A stretch of DNA of 51,983 nt, from the NCBI GenBank assembly GCA_002297815.1, contig DBKH01000025.1, positions 1 to 51,983 on the forward strand, read 5' to 3'. The notes beneath the pieces are model-generated. The model made no database searches. It worked only from the letters and a program-made list of their open reading frames with translations, and had not been told where the DNA came from. Position numbers and translations under genes: made by a program. The DNA comes from Bacteroidales bacterium UBA755 (lineage in GTDB: Bacteria; Bacteroidota; Bacteroidia; Bacteroidales; UBA932). Positions 33,478 through 42,110 of this stretch are shown piece by piece (the stretch's first letter is position 1; every line of letters starts with the position of its first letter).

Positions 33478-34497
33478 ATGCCAAAATATTCATTGAAAGA
33501 TTTTAAGAGTGACCAGGAAATTCGGTGGTGTCCGGGATGCGGGGATTATTCTGTTCTTGCCGCTCTTCAAAGGACCCTTCCTCTGGTTTGTGAGGAGAAG
33601 GGAATAGAAAAGGACAAGATTGTCGTGGTGTCCGGCATCGGGTGCTCCTCAAGGCTTCCGTACTATGTTGACACTTACGGATTCCATAGCATCCACGGCA
33701 GGGCTACGGCCATAGCGACTGGTATGAAGGTTGCCAATCCGGAGCTCTGCATCTGGCAGGTGAGCGGTGACGGTGACGCGCTGGCCATCGGTGGGAACCA
33801 TTTCATCCATGCCATTCGAAGGAACATCGACATCAACCTGATGCTCTTCAACAATCGGATTTACGGAATGACGAAGGGACAGTATTCCCCGACATCCAAG
33901 CTTGGTGCCATCACGAAGACATCACCTTACGGAACGGTTGAGCATCCATTCAATCCGGGAAGTTTGGTCTTGGGAGCCAAAGGTACTTTCTTCGCACGAG
34001 GAATGGACACTGAATTGGCTCTCAATCAGGAAATTATGCTTGCAGCGTCAAGGCACAAGGGCACTTCTGTGATGGAATTTCTGACGAACTGCGTGATATT
34101 CAACAATGGGTCTCACGCTGAGATTTCAGATAGGGAGCACAAGGCTGACAGGACGCTGGTTCTGCGTGACGGTGAGAAGATGATATTCGGAAAGAACCGA
34201 GACAAGGGAATCGCTCTTGATGGTTGGAGATTGAAAGTCGTGACCATTGGTGAGAACGGTGTCACGGAGGATGACATTCTCACTCATGACAGTCACTCAG
34301 ACAATCTTGGTCTCCAGATGATGCTCGCTGACATGAAATGGCCTGATTTCCCTGTGGCCCTCGGTGTGATCAGAGAGGTGCCGGACATCACTTACGAGGA
34401 GGAGGTCTCAAAACAAGTCGAAGCCGTAAAGAAAAAGTCTAAAATCCATAGTATTGACGAGCTGTTGCACAGCGGATCGACATGGGAACTTAAATAG
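33478..34497 (+). CDS. korB: 2-oxoacid:ferredoxin oxidoreductase beta subunit
   Basis: The 339-residue thiamine-diphosphate subunit is the partner of KorA. WCPGCGDYSVL near residue 18, GIGCSSRLPYY, HGRATAIATGMKVANP and the ThDP/Mg motif GDGDALAIGGNHFIHAIRRN are present, with NNRIYGMTKGQYSPTS as the distal part of the ThDP fold. The CPGC cysteines are of the kind that ligate the iron-sulphur cluster in this family. It forms an operon with korA (12-nt gap). Confidence 0.95.
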   Translation: MPKYSLKDFKSDQEIRWCPGCGDYSVLAALQRTLPLVCEEKGIEKDKIVVVSGIGCSSRLPYYVDTYGFHSIHGRATAIATGMKVANPELCIWQVSGDGDALAIGGNHFIHAIRRNIDINLMLFNNRIYGMTKGQYSPTSKLGAITKTSPYGTVEHPFNPGSLVLGAKGTFFARGMDTELALNQEIMLAASRHKGTSVMEFLTNCVIFNNGSHAEISDREHKADRTLVLRDGEKMIFGKNRDKGIALDGWRLKVVTIGENGVTEDDILTHDSHSDNLGLQMMLADMKWPDFPVALGVIREVPDITYEEEVSKQVEAVKKKSKIHSIDELLHSGSTWELK

Positions 34498-34537
34498 AAA
34501 CACATTTTTAACTAATTAATAATACTATTACATTATT

Positions 34538-35881
34538 ATGAAAACAACAGAAATAATGGCCCGTCTCCAGGCCAAGTACCCAACAGAGAAAGAATATCTT
34601 CAGGCAGTACAGGAGGTTCTTGAGTCAATCGAGGAAGTTTATAACCAGCATCCTGAGTTCGAGAAGGCTAAGATCGTCGAGAGACTCGTAGAGCCAGACA
34701 GAATCTTCACTTTCCGTGTCACATGGATTGACGACAACGGTGAGGTTCAGACCAATCTCGGCTACCGCGTCCAGTTCAATAGCGCGATCGGACCTTACAA
34801 GGGAGGACTTCGCTTCCACAAGGCCGTGACCCCTTCAATGCTCAAGTTCCTCGGATTCGAGCAGACATTCAAGAACGCCCTCACAACCCTTCCTATGGGT
34901 GGAGCTAAAGGTGGTTCTGACTTCGATCCAGTAGGTAAGTCAAATGCTGAAATCATGCGTTTCTGCCAGGCCTTCATGCTTGAGCTCTGGCGCTGCATCG
35001 GCCCTGATCAGGACATCCCTGCCGGTGACGTAGGTGTCGGTGGACGTGAGATCGGCTTCCTGAACGGAATGTACCAGAAGCTCGCTCGTCAGTACCACAC
35101 CGGAGTGCTCACCGGAAAGGGCGCTACATGGGGAGGTTCCATCCTTCGTCCTGAGGCCACCGGTTTCGGAGCCCTCTACTTCACCCAGCACCTTCTCCAC
35201 AAGGCAGGCAAGGACATCGCTGGCCAGAAGGTCTGCATCTCAGGTTTCGGTAATGTGGCTTGGGGCGCTGTGAAGAAGGCTACCCAGCTCGGAGCCAAGG
35301 TTGTGGCCATCTCCGGCCCGGACGGAGTCTGCCATATTCCTGAAGGAATGACTCCTGAGATGAATGAATATATGCTTGACATGCGTGCCTCCAACAGGAA
35401 CATGGTAGAGGATCTCGCCACCAAGTTCCCTGGACAGGTTCAGTTCACCGCTGGCAAGAAGGCTTGGAGCATCCCTTGCGACATCGCTCTTCCTTGCGCT
35501 TTCCAGAACGAACTCAGTGAGGATGATGCCAAGGAGCTGAAGGCCAATGGTTGCTGGTGCTGCTGCGAGGTTTCCAACATGGGTTGCCAGCCAGGCGCCA
35601 TCCACTTCTTCCAGAACAACGGAATCCTCTTCGCTCCTGGTAAGGCTGTGAACGCTGGTGGAGTTGCTACCTCAGGTCTTGAGATGACCCAGAATGCCGC
35701 CCACCTCAGCTGGTCCGCACAGGAAGTTGACGACAAACTCCACTGGATCATGCAGAGCATCCACGAGCAATGCGTGAAGTATGGCACACGTCCGGACGGC
35801 AGCGTTGACTATGTAAAGGGCGCCAACATCGCTGGCTTCATGAAGGTTGCACAGGCTATGCTTGAGCAGGGAATCATCTAA
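34538..35881 (+). CDS. gdhA: Glutamate dehydrogenase
   Basis: The 447-residue hexameric-type enzyme interconverts glutamate with 2-oxoglutarate plus ammonia. The N-terminal substrate domain has YKGGLRFHKAV, LPMGGAKGGSDFDP with the catalytic-site lysines, and PAGDVGVGGREIG. The dinucleotide fold has ISGFGNVAWGA. Length and sequence style suggest the NADP-linked (GDH1) class; the cofactor is inferred. The 2-oxoglutarate it exchanges is the substrate of the neighbouring KorAB, and a dicarboxylate transporter follows downstream. It is closed by a strong terminator. Confidence 0.95.
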   Translation: MKTTEIMARLQAKYPTEKEYLQAVQEVLESIEEVYNQHPEFEKAKIVERLVEPDRIFTFRVTWIDDNGEVQTNLGYRVQFNSAIGPYKGGLRFHKAVTPSMLKFLGFEQTFKNALTTLPMGGAKGGSDFDPVGKSNAEIMRFCQAFMLELWRCIGPDQDIPAGDVGVGGREIGFLNGMYQKLARQYHTGVLTGKGATWGGSILRPEATGFGALYFTQHLLHKAGKDIAGQKVCISGFGNVAWGAVKKATQLGAKVVAISGPDGVCHIPEGMTPEMNEYMLDMRASNRNMVEDLATKFPGQVQFTAGKKAWSIPCDIALPCAFQNELSEDDAKELKANGCWCCCEVSNMGCQPGAIHFFQNNGILFAPGKAVNAGGVATSGLEMTQNAAHLSWSAQEVDDKLHWIMQSIHEQCVKYGTRPDGSVDYVKGANIAGFMKVAQAMLEQGII

Positions 35882-35904
35882 TTGTACGATTTCTTACGAA
35901 TATC

Positions 35905-35937
35905 AGCACATCAACGTCTCGTTGATGTGCTTTTTTC
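35905..35937 (+). terminator. Intrinsic terminator of gdhA
   Basis: AGCACATCAACG (35905-35916) and CGTTGATGTGCT (35920-35931) are a perfect 12-bp stem with a 3-nt loop, followed by TTTTT. It is a textbook rho-independent terminator. Confidence 0.92.
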
Positions 35938-35949
35938 ATTTATATTCAT

Positions 35950-35957
35950 TAAATTTG
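35950..35957 (+). promoter_or_regulatory. Possible -7 element for the M49-like gene
   Basis: TAAATTTG matches TAnnTTTG in the gap after the gdhA terminator, 52 nt ahead of the next start codon. No TTG at the standard spacing. Confidence 0.4.
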
Positions 35958-36009
35958 CAGGATGCAAAAGAGAAAAGAATATAAACAATAATAATAACAC
36001 TTTTTTCAA

Positions 36010-37608
36010 ATGAAAAGAACCGTTTTGGCATTATCGCTGATCGCTCTTGTGGCCTCCTGCAACACAACGCCTGAGACCACTGTTCAGAAAAAGGTCGATT
36101 CGTATGCTCTTGTCAAGATCGAATCACCTGACCTTTCCGGTATCACGGACAACGGCAAAGAAGTCCTTAATCTTTACAAATTCGCTGCCGACCAGGCTGA
36201 TAGCATCTATTGGGATCAGTATTTTGGAGACAAAACTCTGATTGAGAATCTGAAAGACGCTGATCTGCGAGACTACGCCAAAATCAACTACGGCCCATGG
36301 GACCGTCTTGACGGCTCCACTTTTGTGGATGGTTTCGGAAATCTTCCTCTAGGCGCCAATTTCTATCCGGCTGACATGACTTCGGCTGAGTTCGATTCGC
36401 TTGCCGACCCAGTGAAGACAAGCCCATATTCGCTAATCAGACGTGACTCGGACGGCAAATTGGTCGCTGTGTGGTATCACAATGCCTATGAGTACAACAT
36501 TGACAAGATCTGTAACTACCTCAAGGCTGCCGCTGACATCACCATCAAACCGAGCGTCCGCAACTATCTTCTCAAGAAGATTGACGCCTTGAAGACTGAC
36601 TATTACTACGATAGCGACCTTGCATGGTTGGAGATGACTGACAGCAAGATGGATCTTATCATCGGACCAAACGAAATTAATGATGATCAGTTGTACGGTC
36701 TCAAGGCATCCTACGAGGCTTATGTTCTTTTAAAAGACCTCAAACGCACCGAAGTACTTGACCAGTTCACGTCCATGCTGCCTGAGCTCCAGAAACAGAT
36801 CCCTTGCGAAGAACAGTACAAGAATTTTGTACCAGGAGACGAGTCTGACATTTACGCCTATGACGCTATCTATTGCTCTGGTCACGCCAACGCTGGTATT
36901 AAGCTGATAGCTCTGAATCTTCCTTATAATGAAGAAGTTCAGGCTAAGGCAGGCACCCGTACTGCCCTTCTTCGCAACGTAATGGTTGAGAAGTTCAACA
37001 GAATCGTAAACCCTGTCGGCATTGTGGTTCTTACCCCAGACCAGCAAGATCACCTCAGCGAAGAGGCATTCTATTGGAACATCGCATTCCGTGAGATTTC
37101 CCATGGACTTGGAGTCAAAGAGACGATCAACGGAAAAGGCGAGGTTGACGAGGCTCTCGGCAACAAGGCTCTCACTTGGGAGGACGCCAAGGCGAACGCT
37201 CTCGGACTTTATCTTGTCTGCAAACTTTTGGACGAGCACAAGATTCCTACGCTTGTCACTAAAGAGGATGCAATCACGACATTCGTTGCCAACCTGATCC
37301 GTTCAGAGCGTTTCGGTGAAGCTTCTCAACTTGGTAGGGCTTATGTGATGCTGTTCAATTACCTTAACCAGAATGGCGCCTTCAAACGTGGTGATAGCGG
37401 AAAATATTCAATCGACTACGAAAAGACGCTTTCGCTCGTCGCTGAGTTCACAGGCATCGCGCTCAAGACCCAGGCAACGGGAGACTACGACTTTGCTGAG
37501 CAGTTCGAAAACAAGTACTGCGTTTTGTCTGAGGATTTTAAGGCAGACCTTATGAACATCCGTCTTGAGAATATTCCGATTGACCTTAGGTTCGAATTCC
37601 AGAAATAA
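36010..37608 (+). CDS. Lipoprotein related to the M49 (dipeptidyl-peptidase III-like) family, altered zinc motif
   Basis: The 532-residue product has a lipoprotein signal (LIALVASC, Cys17). The body resembles the short M49-like proteins of Bacteroidota: YGPWDRLDG, GANFYPADMTSAEF and a C-terminal GLYLVCKLLDE region. In relatives I recall a zinc motif of the type HExxHGLG followed by an EExKAD-type motif. Here the first reads REISHGLG (361-368), so the first ligand His is Arg361. The second reads WEDAKAN (390-396). His365 and Glu391 remain. Either metal binding is changed or the protein is no longer a peptidase. It lies between gdhA and the DASS transporter, consistent with peptide or dicarboxylate use. 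Confidence 0.65.
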   Translation: MKRTVLALSLIALVASCNTTPETTVQKKVDSYALVKIESPDLSGITDNGKEVLNLYKFAADQADSIYWDQYFGDKTLIENLKDADLRDYAKINYGPWDRLDGSTFVDGFGNLPLGANFYPADMTSAEFDSLADPVKTSPYSLIRRDSDGKLVAVWYHNAYEYNIDKICNYLKAAADITIKPSVRNYLLKKIDALKTDYYYDSDLAWLEMTDSKMDLIIGPNEINDDQLYGLKASYEAYVLLKDLKRTEVLDQFTSMLPELQKQIPCEEQYKNFVPGDESDIYAYDAIYCSGHANAGIKLIALNLPYNEEVQAKAGTRTALLRNVMVEKFNRIVNPVGIVVLTPDQQDHLSEEAFYWNIAFREISHGLGVKETINGKGEVDEALGNKALTWEDAKANALGLYLVCKLLDEHKIPTLVTKEDAITTFVANLIRSERFGEASQLGRAYVMLFNYLNQNGAFKRGDSGKYSIDYEKTLSLVAEFTGIALKTQATGDYDFAEQFENKYCVLSEDFKADLMNIRLENIPIDLRFEFQK

Positions 37609-37631
37609 AATTAATAATCAATACTACTGAA

Positions 37632-39083
37632 ATGGCTGAAAAGAAATTCAATGTGAAGTACGGTGTACTTCTGCCAATCGTTCTTCTGGTCACACTTTTC
37701 TTGTGGTGTGTTCCAACCTCTTTCTTTGGCATCGACGCTCTGACTGTTGTGCAGCAGCGTGTGATTGCTCTCTTTGTGTTCGCTGCCTTGATGTGGATGT
37801 TTGAGATCATCCCTAACTGGGCGACTTCCGTGATGATCATCGTGGTGGCTCTGCTGACTGTCTCCGACAAGGGACTAGGCTTCTTCTGCAATCCTGAGTT
37901 CGGTCAGCTGGTAAGCTACAAAAAGATAATGTCTTCTTTCGCTGATCCGGTTGTCATGCTGTTCCTCGGTGGATTCGTGCTTGCAATCATGGCTGAAAGA
38001 TTCGGACTGGATGTCACACTAGCTAAATCCCTGCTCAGCATCTTTGGAACTAAGCCTAAGATGGTGCTCTTGGGATTCCTTGTCATCATTTCTGTGTTCT
38101 CGATGTTCATGAGCAACACCGCCACTGCGGCCATGATGCTGGCATTCCTCGCCCCTGTGCTCTCTAAGCTTCCGAGCGATGACAAGGGAAAGATAGGTCT
38201 CGCGCTCTCGATTCCTGTCGCTGCCAACCTCGGTGGTATCGGAACCCCTATCGGAACCCCTCCAAATGCTACAGCAAAAGGTTATCTTGAGCAGGCTGGC
38301 ATCGATGTCTCTTTCGGAGACTGGTGCGTTCACATGATTCCTTACGTGATCATCATGATCCTCCTTGCTTGGATTCTTCTCCTTGTGTTCTTCCCGTTTA
38401 AGACCCAGAAACTTGTGCTTGAAATCCCTGCGAACGACAAGAAGAAGGATTGGAAGAGCAAGCTTGTATGGGCTACCTTCATCATCACGATTCTCCTTTG
38501 GGCGACCGAGCAGCTTCATCACATCAGTTCCAACGTTGTGGCTCTTATTCCTCTCGGAGTATTCACTGCTACAGGCCTTTTTGGAAAGGAGGAAATCAAG
38601 GAAATCAACTGGTCTGTTCTTTGGCTTGTGGCCGGAGGATTCGCACTCGGCTATCTCCTACAGGACACTGGTCTTGCGAAGGTTCTCATCACAGCGATTC
38701 CTTTCGGTTCGATGTCAGTGATTCTGGTTCTGGTTGTCGCTGGTTTTGTCTGCTACTTCCTCTCGAACTTCATCAGCAACTCCGCTACTGCGGCCTTGCT
38801 TATCCCAATCCTTATTGTAGTCGCTGAGGGTATGGCTGATCCTGCTGCTGCCAACAATGCTGCATTCATTGCTATGGGTGGAACTCAAGCCATGATCATT
38901 TTCATCGCTGTGTGCGCATCGGTCGCCATGCTGTTCCCTATCTCTACACCTCCGAACGCCATAGCAGCCTCTACAGGACTTGTTGAGACCAAGGACATGG
39001 CAAAGGTTGGCTTGATTATTGGTGTCGTTGGATTTATCTTCGGATTCTTCTGGCTCACCAAGATCTTCCCGTTCGCACAGTAA
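37632..39083 (+). CDS. DASS (SLC13) family sodium-coupled dicarboxylate transporter
   Basis: The 483-residue inner-membrane protein has about 11-12 hydrophobic segments arranged as two inverted halves. Substrate and sodium-site motifs are visible: MSNTATAAMML and GTPIGTPPNATAKG in the first half, FISNSATAALLIP and FPISTPPNAIAAS in the second. The second motif is SNS where characterised VcINDY has SNT, a mild change. The likely substrates are succinate, fumarate, malate or similar acids; direction is not evident. It is 23 nt after the M49-like gene and is followed by two porins that could admit the substrate through the outer membrane. Confidence 0.9.
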   Translation: MAEKKFNVKYGVLLPIVLLVTLFLWCVPTSFFGIDALTVVQQRVIALFVFAALMWMFEIIPNWATSVMIIVVALLTVSDKGLGFFCNPEFGQLVSYKKIMSSFADPVVMLFLGGFVLAIMAERFGLDVTLAKSLLSIFGTKPKMVLLGFLVIISVFSMFMSNTATAAMMLAFLAPVLSKLPSDDKGKIGLALSIPVAANLGGIGTPIGTPPNATAKGYLEQAGIDVSFGDWCVHMIPYVIIMILLAWILLLVFFPFKTQKLVLEIPANDKKKDWKSKLVWATFIITILLWATEQLHHISSNVVALIPLGVFTATGLFGKEEIKEINWSVLWLVAGGFALGYLLQDTGLAKVLITAIPFGSMSVILVLVVAGFVCYFLSNFISNSATAALLIPILIVVAEGMADPAAANNAAFIAMGGTQAMIIFIAVCASVAMLFPISTPPNAIAASTGLVETKDMAKVGLIIGVVGFIFGFFWLTKIFPFAQ

Positions 39084-39168
39084 TTATTTAGTATTATCAG
39101 AGAAGCTGTTTTGGGGTATGAACCAAGGCAGCTTCTCAATGTATAAAAATAAGTTAGTAGTTATTAAA

Positions 39169-40473
39169 ATGAACAAAATCATCACTTCACTTGCCGCTTT
39201 GGCAATGTGCACCACTCTTGCCGCGCAGGAGACAAGCCCTAAGATTAGTCTCTATGGCTTCATCAGAAATTACTATGCTTTCGACACTCGTGAAAGTGTG
39301 GCTGGTACGGAAGATTTTTTCTACTACCTTCCAAAGGACGAGAACATGAAAGGCGATGTCGATCTGAACGAGCAGAACTCCCTCCGTTTTGCGGCCATTA
39401 CATCCCGAATCGGACTCAATGTGATCGGTTATGAATACGATGGCTTCAAGATGGGCGCCAAGATCGAGACCGACTTCTACAACGGACTTTCCGGAGTTAC
39501 CGGAACAGCTGTCCTCCGCCTTCGTCAGGCCTACGTCACTATCGGAAAGAATAACTGGTTGGTAACAGCCGGTCAGGCCTGGCATCCTATGGCAGCTGAC
39601 ATGCCTGATGTCTTCTCCCTCAACACTGGCGCGCCTTTCGGTCCGTTCAGCCGCACTCCACAGGTGAAATTGGACTACAATTTCAGTGATGCATTGTCCT
39701 TGACAGCTTCAGCCCTTTGGCAGATGCAGTACACATCAACTGGCCCTGATGGAGCTTCGGCAAACTATATAAAATACGGTTGTACTCCAGAACTTTACGC
39801 AGGCTTGAACTACAAGAAAGGAGGACTTCTCTTGAGGGCAGGACTGAATATGCTTTCCATAAAACCAAGGCATACCACCAGTGTGGATAAGGTTGACGAG
39901 CGCATCACCACTTTTATTCCTTTCTTCTATGGACAGTATAAGAAAGGTTTGTTCTCAATCAAGGCCAAGACAGTCTTCGCAGAGGCAGGCGAACATGTCA
40001 ACCTCAACGGAGGCTATGGAATCTCAAATTTACAGAAAGGTACTTGTGAATATACCCCTACCCGCAACTCCTCAACTTGGGTGAGTCTGATGTATGGAAA
40101 GAAGACTCAATGGATTCTCTTTGGAGGTTATGTTAAGAATTTCGGGACGAAAGATGATTTATTCCCTGTGGCTGCTCACATCTTTATGAAAGGTGATAAA
40201 GTGTATGTACCTGCATCAAATTTGTACTTCAGCAAAAACAGTTTCTCCAACATGAACCAGATGTGGAGGCTTACTCCTACCGTGATCCACAACATCGGCA
40301 AATTCTCCATCGGTCTTGAATATGAGATTACAAGTGTACAATACGGTGATTATCAGACTTTCGAGGAAGGCAATGAGAAATTTAAGTGTATAGGCATCAA
40401 CGGTCTTGCCGAGGACAACCTCCACTGGATTACCAACAATCGTATTCAAGCCCTTGTTAAATTTACTTTCTAA
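39169..40473 (+). CDS. Outer-membrane porin-like beta-barrel protein (copy 1)
   Basis: The ATG at 39169 gives 434 residues with a signal peptide (about 1-20, ending TTLAAQ). The open frame upstream overlaps the transporter gene and would hide it. The mature part is beta-strand-rich (LYGFIRNYYAFDTRES, LRLRQAYVTIG, AGQAWHPMAADMPD) and ends in an aromatic strand (ALVKFTF) as expected for a Bam substrate. It is clearly paralogous to the next gene (shared TGPxGASAxYxKYG and PELYAGL segments). It probably passes small solutes for the transporter encoded upstream; specificity is unknown. Confidence 0.78.
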   Translation: MNKIITSLAALAMCTTLAAQETSPKISLYGFIRNYYAFDTRESVAGTEDFFYYLPKDENMKGDVDLNEQNSLRFAAITSRIGLNVIGYEYDGFKMGAKIETDFYNGLSGVTGTAVLRLRQAYVTIGKNNWLVTAGQAWHPMAADMPDVFSLNTGAPFGPFSRTPQVKLDYNFSDALSLTASALWQMQYTSTGPDGASANYIKYGCTPELYAGLNYKKGGLLLRAGLNMLSIKPRHTTSVDKVDERITTFIPFFYGQYKKGLFSIKAKTVFAEAGEHVNLNGGYGISNLQKGTCEYTPTRNSSTWVSLMYGKKTQWILFGGYVKNFGTKDDLFPVAAHIFMKGDKVYVPASNLYFSKNSFSNMNQMWRLTPTVIHNIGKFSIGLEYEITSVQYGDYQTFEEGNEKFKCIGINGLAEDNLHWITNNRIQALVKFTF

Positions 40474-40526
40474 TTATATTTCCCAAACAAGTTAAGGTGT
40501 CGGCCTTGACTAAGAAACATGATGCT

Positions 40527-41846
40527 ATGAAAAGAATATCCAACACTTTTGCTCTGGCTTTAGCCATGCTTCTGTTCAATTTGCCATTGAGCGCTCAAAG
40601 TCATTTGGTAAAACTTACCAATCATCTGGAGCCTTATGGCTTCTTCCGCACGGGCGTCTCATTCGATGCCCGTGAAGTCAAGACCGACTCTGAAGACTTG
40701 TTCTATTACATTCCTTACGACAGTGAACTCAACAAGGATGGCTATGACATCTGGTACAATCCATCCTTGAAACTGTCCTCGATTACTACTCGTCTAGGAT
40801 TCAACCTTACTGGTTTCCAGTACGGCTCGTTCAATGTTAAAGGTAAACTGGAGACTGATTTCTACCTCTTGAACAAGCAGTCCGCGTCTCTTCGTCTTAG
40901 GGAAGCCTATGTATGTTTGAATTGGGAAGACTTGGGGAAGTTCCTTAGTTCTACCTCTGTTAAGGTTGGCCATGCTTGGCATCCAATGTCCGAGGGAATG
41001 CCTTTTACCGTAGGCTATGAAGGAGGCTCACCGTTCAACCCTTACTCTAGAAGTCCTCAATTGATGTTTAACGCATCGTTCTTTGACAGGCTTACTTTTA
41101 CGGTCGGTGCTTTGTATCCAGCGGAATTTACTCCAACAGGTCCGCAGGGGGCATCAGCTGATTATGTAAAGTATGGCTTGATTCCTGAACTTTATGCAGG
41201 GCTTTCATTCTCGACGAAGCATTTCACTGCAAGGGCTGGAGTTGATTTCCTTAGCCTTAAACCGCGTTGGAGAACTCTTGAAGACGGGCGTTACTATTAC
41301 AAGGGCGCTGAAGTTAAAGACAGAATCTCAATGCTGAGCCCTATGGGGTATGTGGAATATTCCAAAGGACTCTTTAAGATCAATGCTAAGGCGGTTCTAG
41401 CTTCCGGTGGCGATCATCTGCGCCTTATGGGAGGCTACGCTCTTTACGATAAAAGTGATCCTCTTGACTACAAGTACACCCCGCTCCGCTCCATAAATGC
41501 TTTCTTATCGACATCCTACGGGGATCAATGGCAGATTATGTTTATGGCAGGAGGGATGAAGGCCTTAGGTTCAACTCACGATCTTCTTACGGGACTATTT
41601 GACGATAAGGTGGTCCTAAGTAACATTTACTTCTTCGAGGGGGGATTTAAGAATATTCGTGGAATAGTACGTGTGGCACCAGCGGTGGCGTTTAATCTTG
41701 AAAGATTGTCAATCGCTTTGGAATACAACGGCACATGCGTCAGGTACGGAGACGTGAATGCTTTGAGTCTGCGTGGTTTAGCATTTGGCGACCCTCACAA
41801 TATCATTAGCCATCGTGTCCTTGGAATAGTAAAGTACTCCTTCTGA
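40527..41846 (+). CDS. Outer-membrane porin-like beta-barrel protein (copy 2)
   Basis: The ATG at 40527 gives 439 residues with a signal peptide (about 1-24, ending LPLSAQ). A GTG ten codons upstream would bury it. The fold and motifs parallel the preceding gene: PYGFFRTGVSFDAREV, LRLREAYVCLN, GHAWHPMSEGMP, PTGPQGASADYVKYG, LIPELYAGL, and an aromatic C-terminus (GIVKYSF). The two genes are a tandem duplication that has since diverged widely. The 53-nt gap holds no promoter I can see, so the pair is probably co-transcribed. Confidence 0.78.
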   Translation: MKRISNTFALALAMLLFNLPLSAQSHLVKLTNHLEPYGFFRTGVSFDAREVKTDSEDLFYYIPYDSELNKDGYDIWYNPSLKLSSITTRLGFNLTGFQYGSFNVKGKLETDFYLLNKQSASLRLREAYVCLNWEDLGKFLSSTSVKVGHAWHPMSEGMPFTVGYEGGSPFNPYSRSPQLMFNASFFDRLTFTVGALYPAEFTPTGPQGASADYVKYGLIPELYAGLSFSTKHFTARAGVDFLSLKPRWRTLEDGRYYYKGAEVKDRISMLSPMGYVEYSKGLFKINAKAVLASGGDHLRLMGGYALYDKSDPLDYKYTPLRSINAFLSTSYGDQWQIMFMAGGMKALGSTHDLLTGLFDDKVVLSNIYFFEGGFKNIRGIVRVAPAVAFNLERLSIALEYNGTCVRYGDVNALSLRGLAFGDPHNIISHRVLGIVKYSF

Positions 41847-41913
41847 TGTGTCCAAAGATGATTGGAGTTATTAGGACGGAGAGAAAATGTGTGAATTTTT
41901 AGTCGAAATTTTC

Positions 41914-41943
41914 TTGTTTTTTAGAATAATTTTCCGATATTTG
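41914..41943 (+). promoter_or_regulatory. Promoter of the his operon leader
   Basis: TTG at 41914-41916, 19 nt, then GATATTTG at 41936-41943, which differs from TAnnTTTG only at the first base. Transcription would begin near 41950, about 12 nt before the leader-peptide ATG and about 160 nt before hisG. Confidence 0.55.
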
Positions 41944-41961
41944 CCTTGTTGAACAGATAGA

Positions 41962-42018
41962 ATGAGACAGTTTAATCATATCCACCTACATCTACACCAT
42001 CGCTTCTTACGGGGGTGA
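41962..42018 (+). CDS. hisL: Histidine-rich leader peptide of the his operon
   Basis: A short frame encodes MRQFNHIHLHLHHRFLRG and then TGA. Five of the eight codons at positions 6-13 are histidine (CAT, CAC, CAT, CAC, CAT). Chance would rarely place such a run between a promoter and hisG. In enterobacteria the hisL peptide senses charged tRNA-His: a ribosome that stalls at the His codons lets an antiterminator form. Here the last codons and the stop overlap the segment (42011-42023) that can pair with the left arm of the terminator. A ribosome that finishes the peptide would mask that segment and allow termination. The peptide itself probably has no other role. Confidence 0.85.
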   Translation: MRQFNHIHLHLHHRFLRG

Positions 42019-42094
42019 GTTTGTCGTGGGTATCTGATACTTTGAGGGATATTTAGTCAAGGCTCGCTTCCGTGTAGGTTGCGGGTCTTTTTTT
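42011..42094 (+). promoter_or_regulatory. Transcription attenuator of the his operon
   Basis: Terminator: AAGGCTCGC (42059-42067) pairs with GCGGGTCTT (42081-42089), including two G-U pairs, and the transcript runs into seven U (42088-42094). Antiterminator: GGGGGTGAGTTTG (42011-42023) can pair with CAAGGCTCGCTTCC (42058-42071) in 13 pairs, five of them G-U, with one bulge. The two structures share 42059-42067 and exclude each other. The terminator lies 17 nt ahead of hisG and so controls the whole operon. Confidence 0.8.
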
Positions 42095-42110
42095 ATAAAA
42101 CGAACGACAA

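Noticed and set aside
39019..39168. Longer start for the first porin
   Set aside because: It would overlap the transporter gene and place 50 residues before an otherwise perfect signal peptide.
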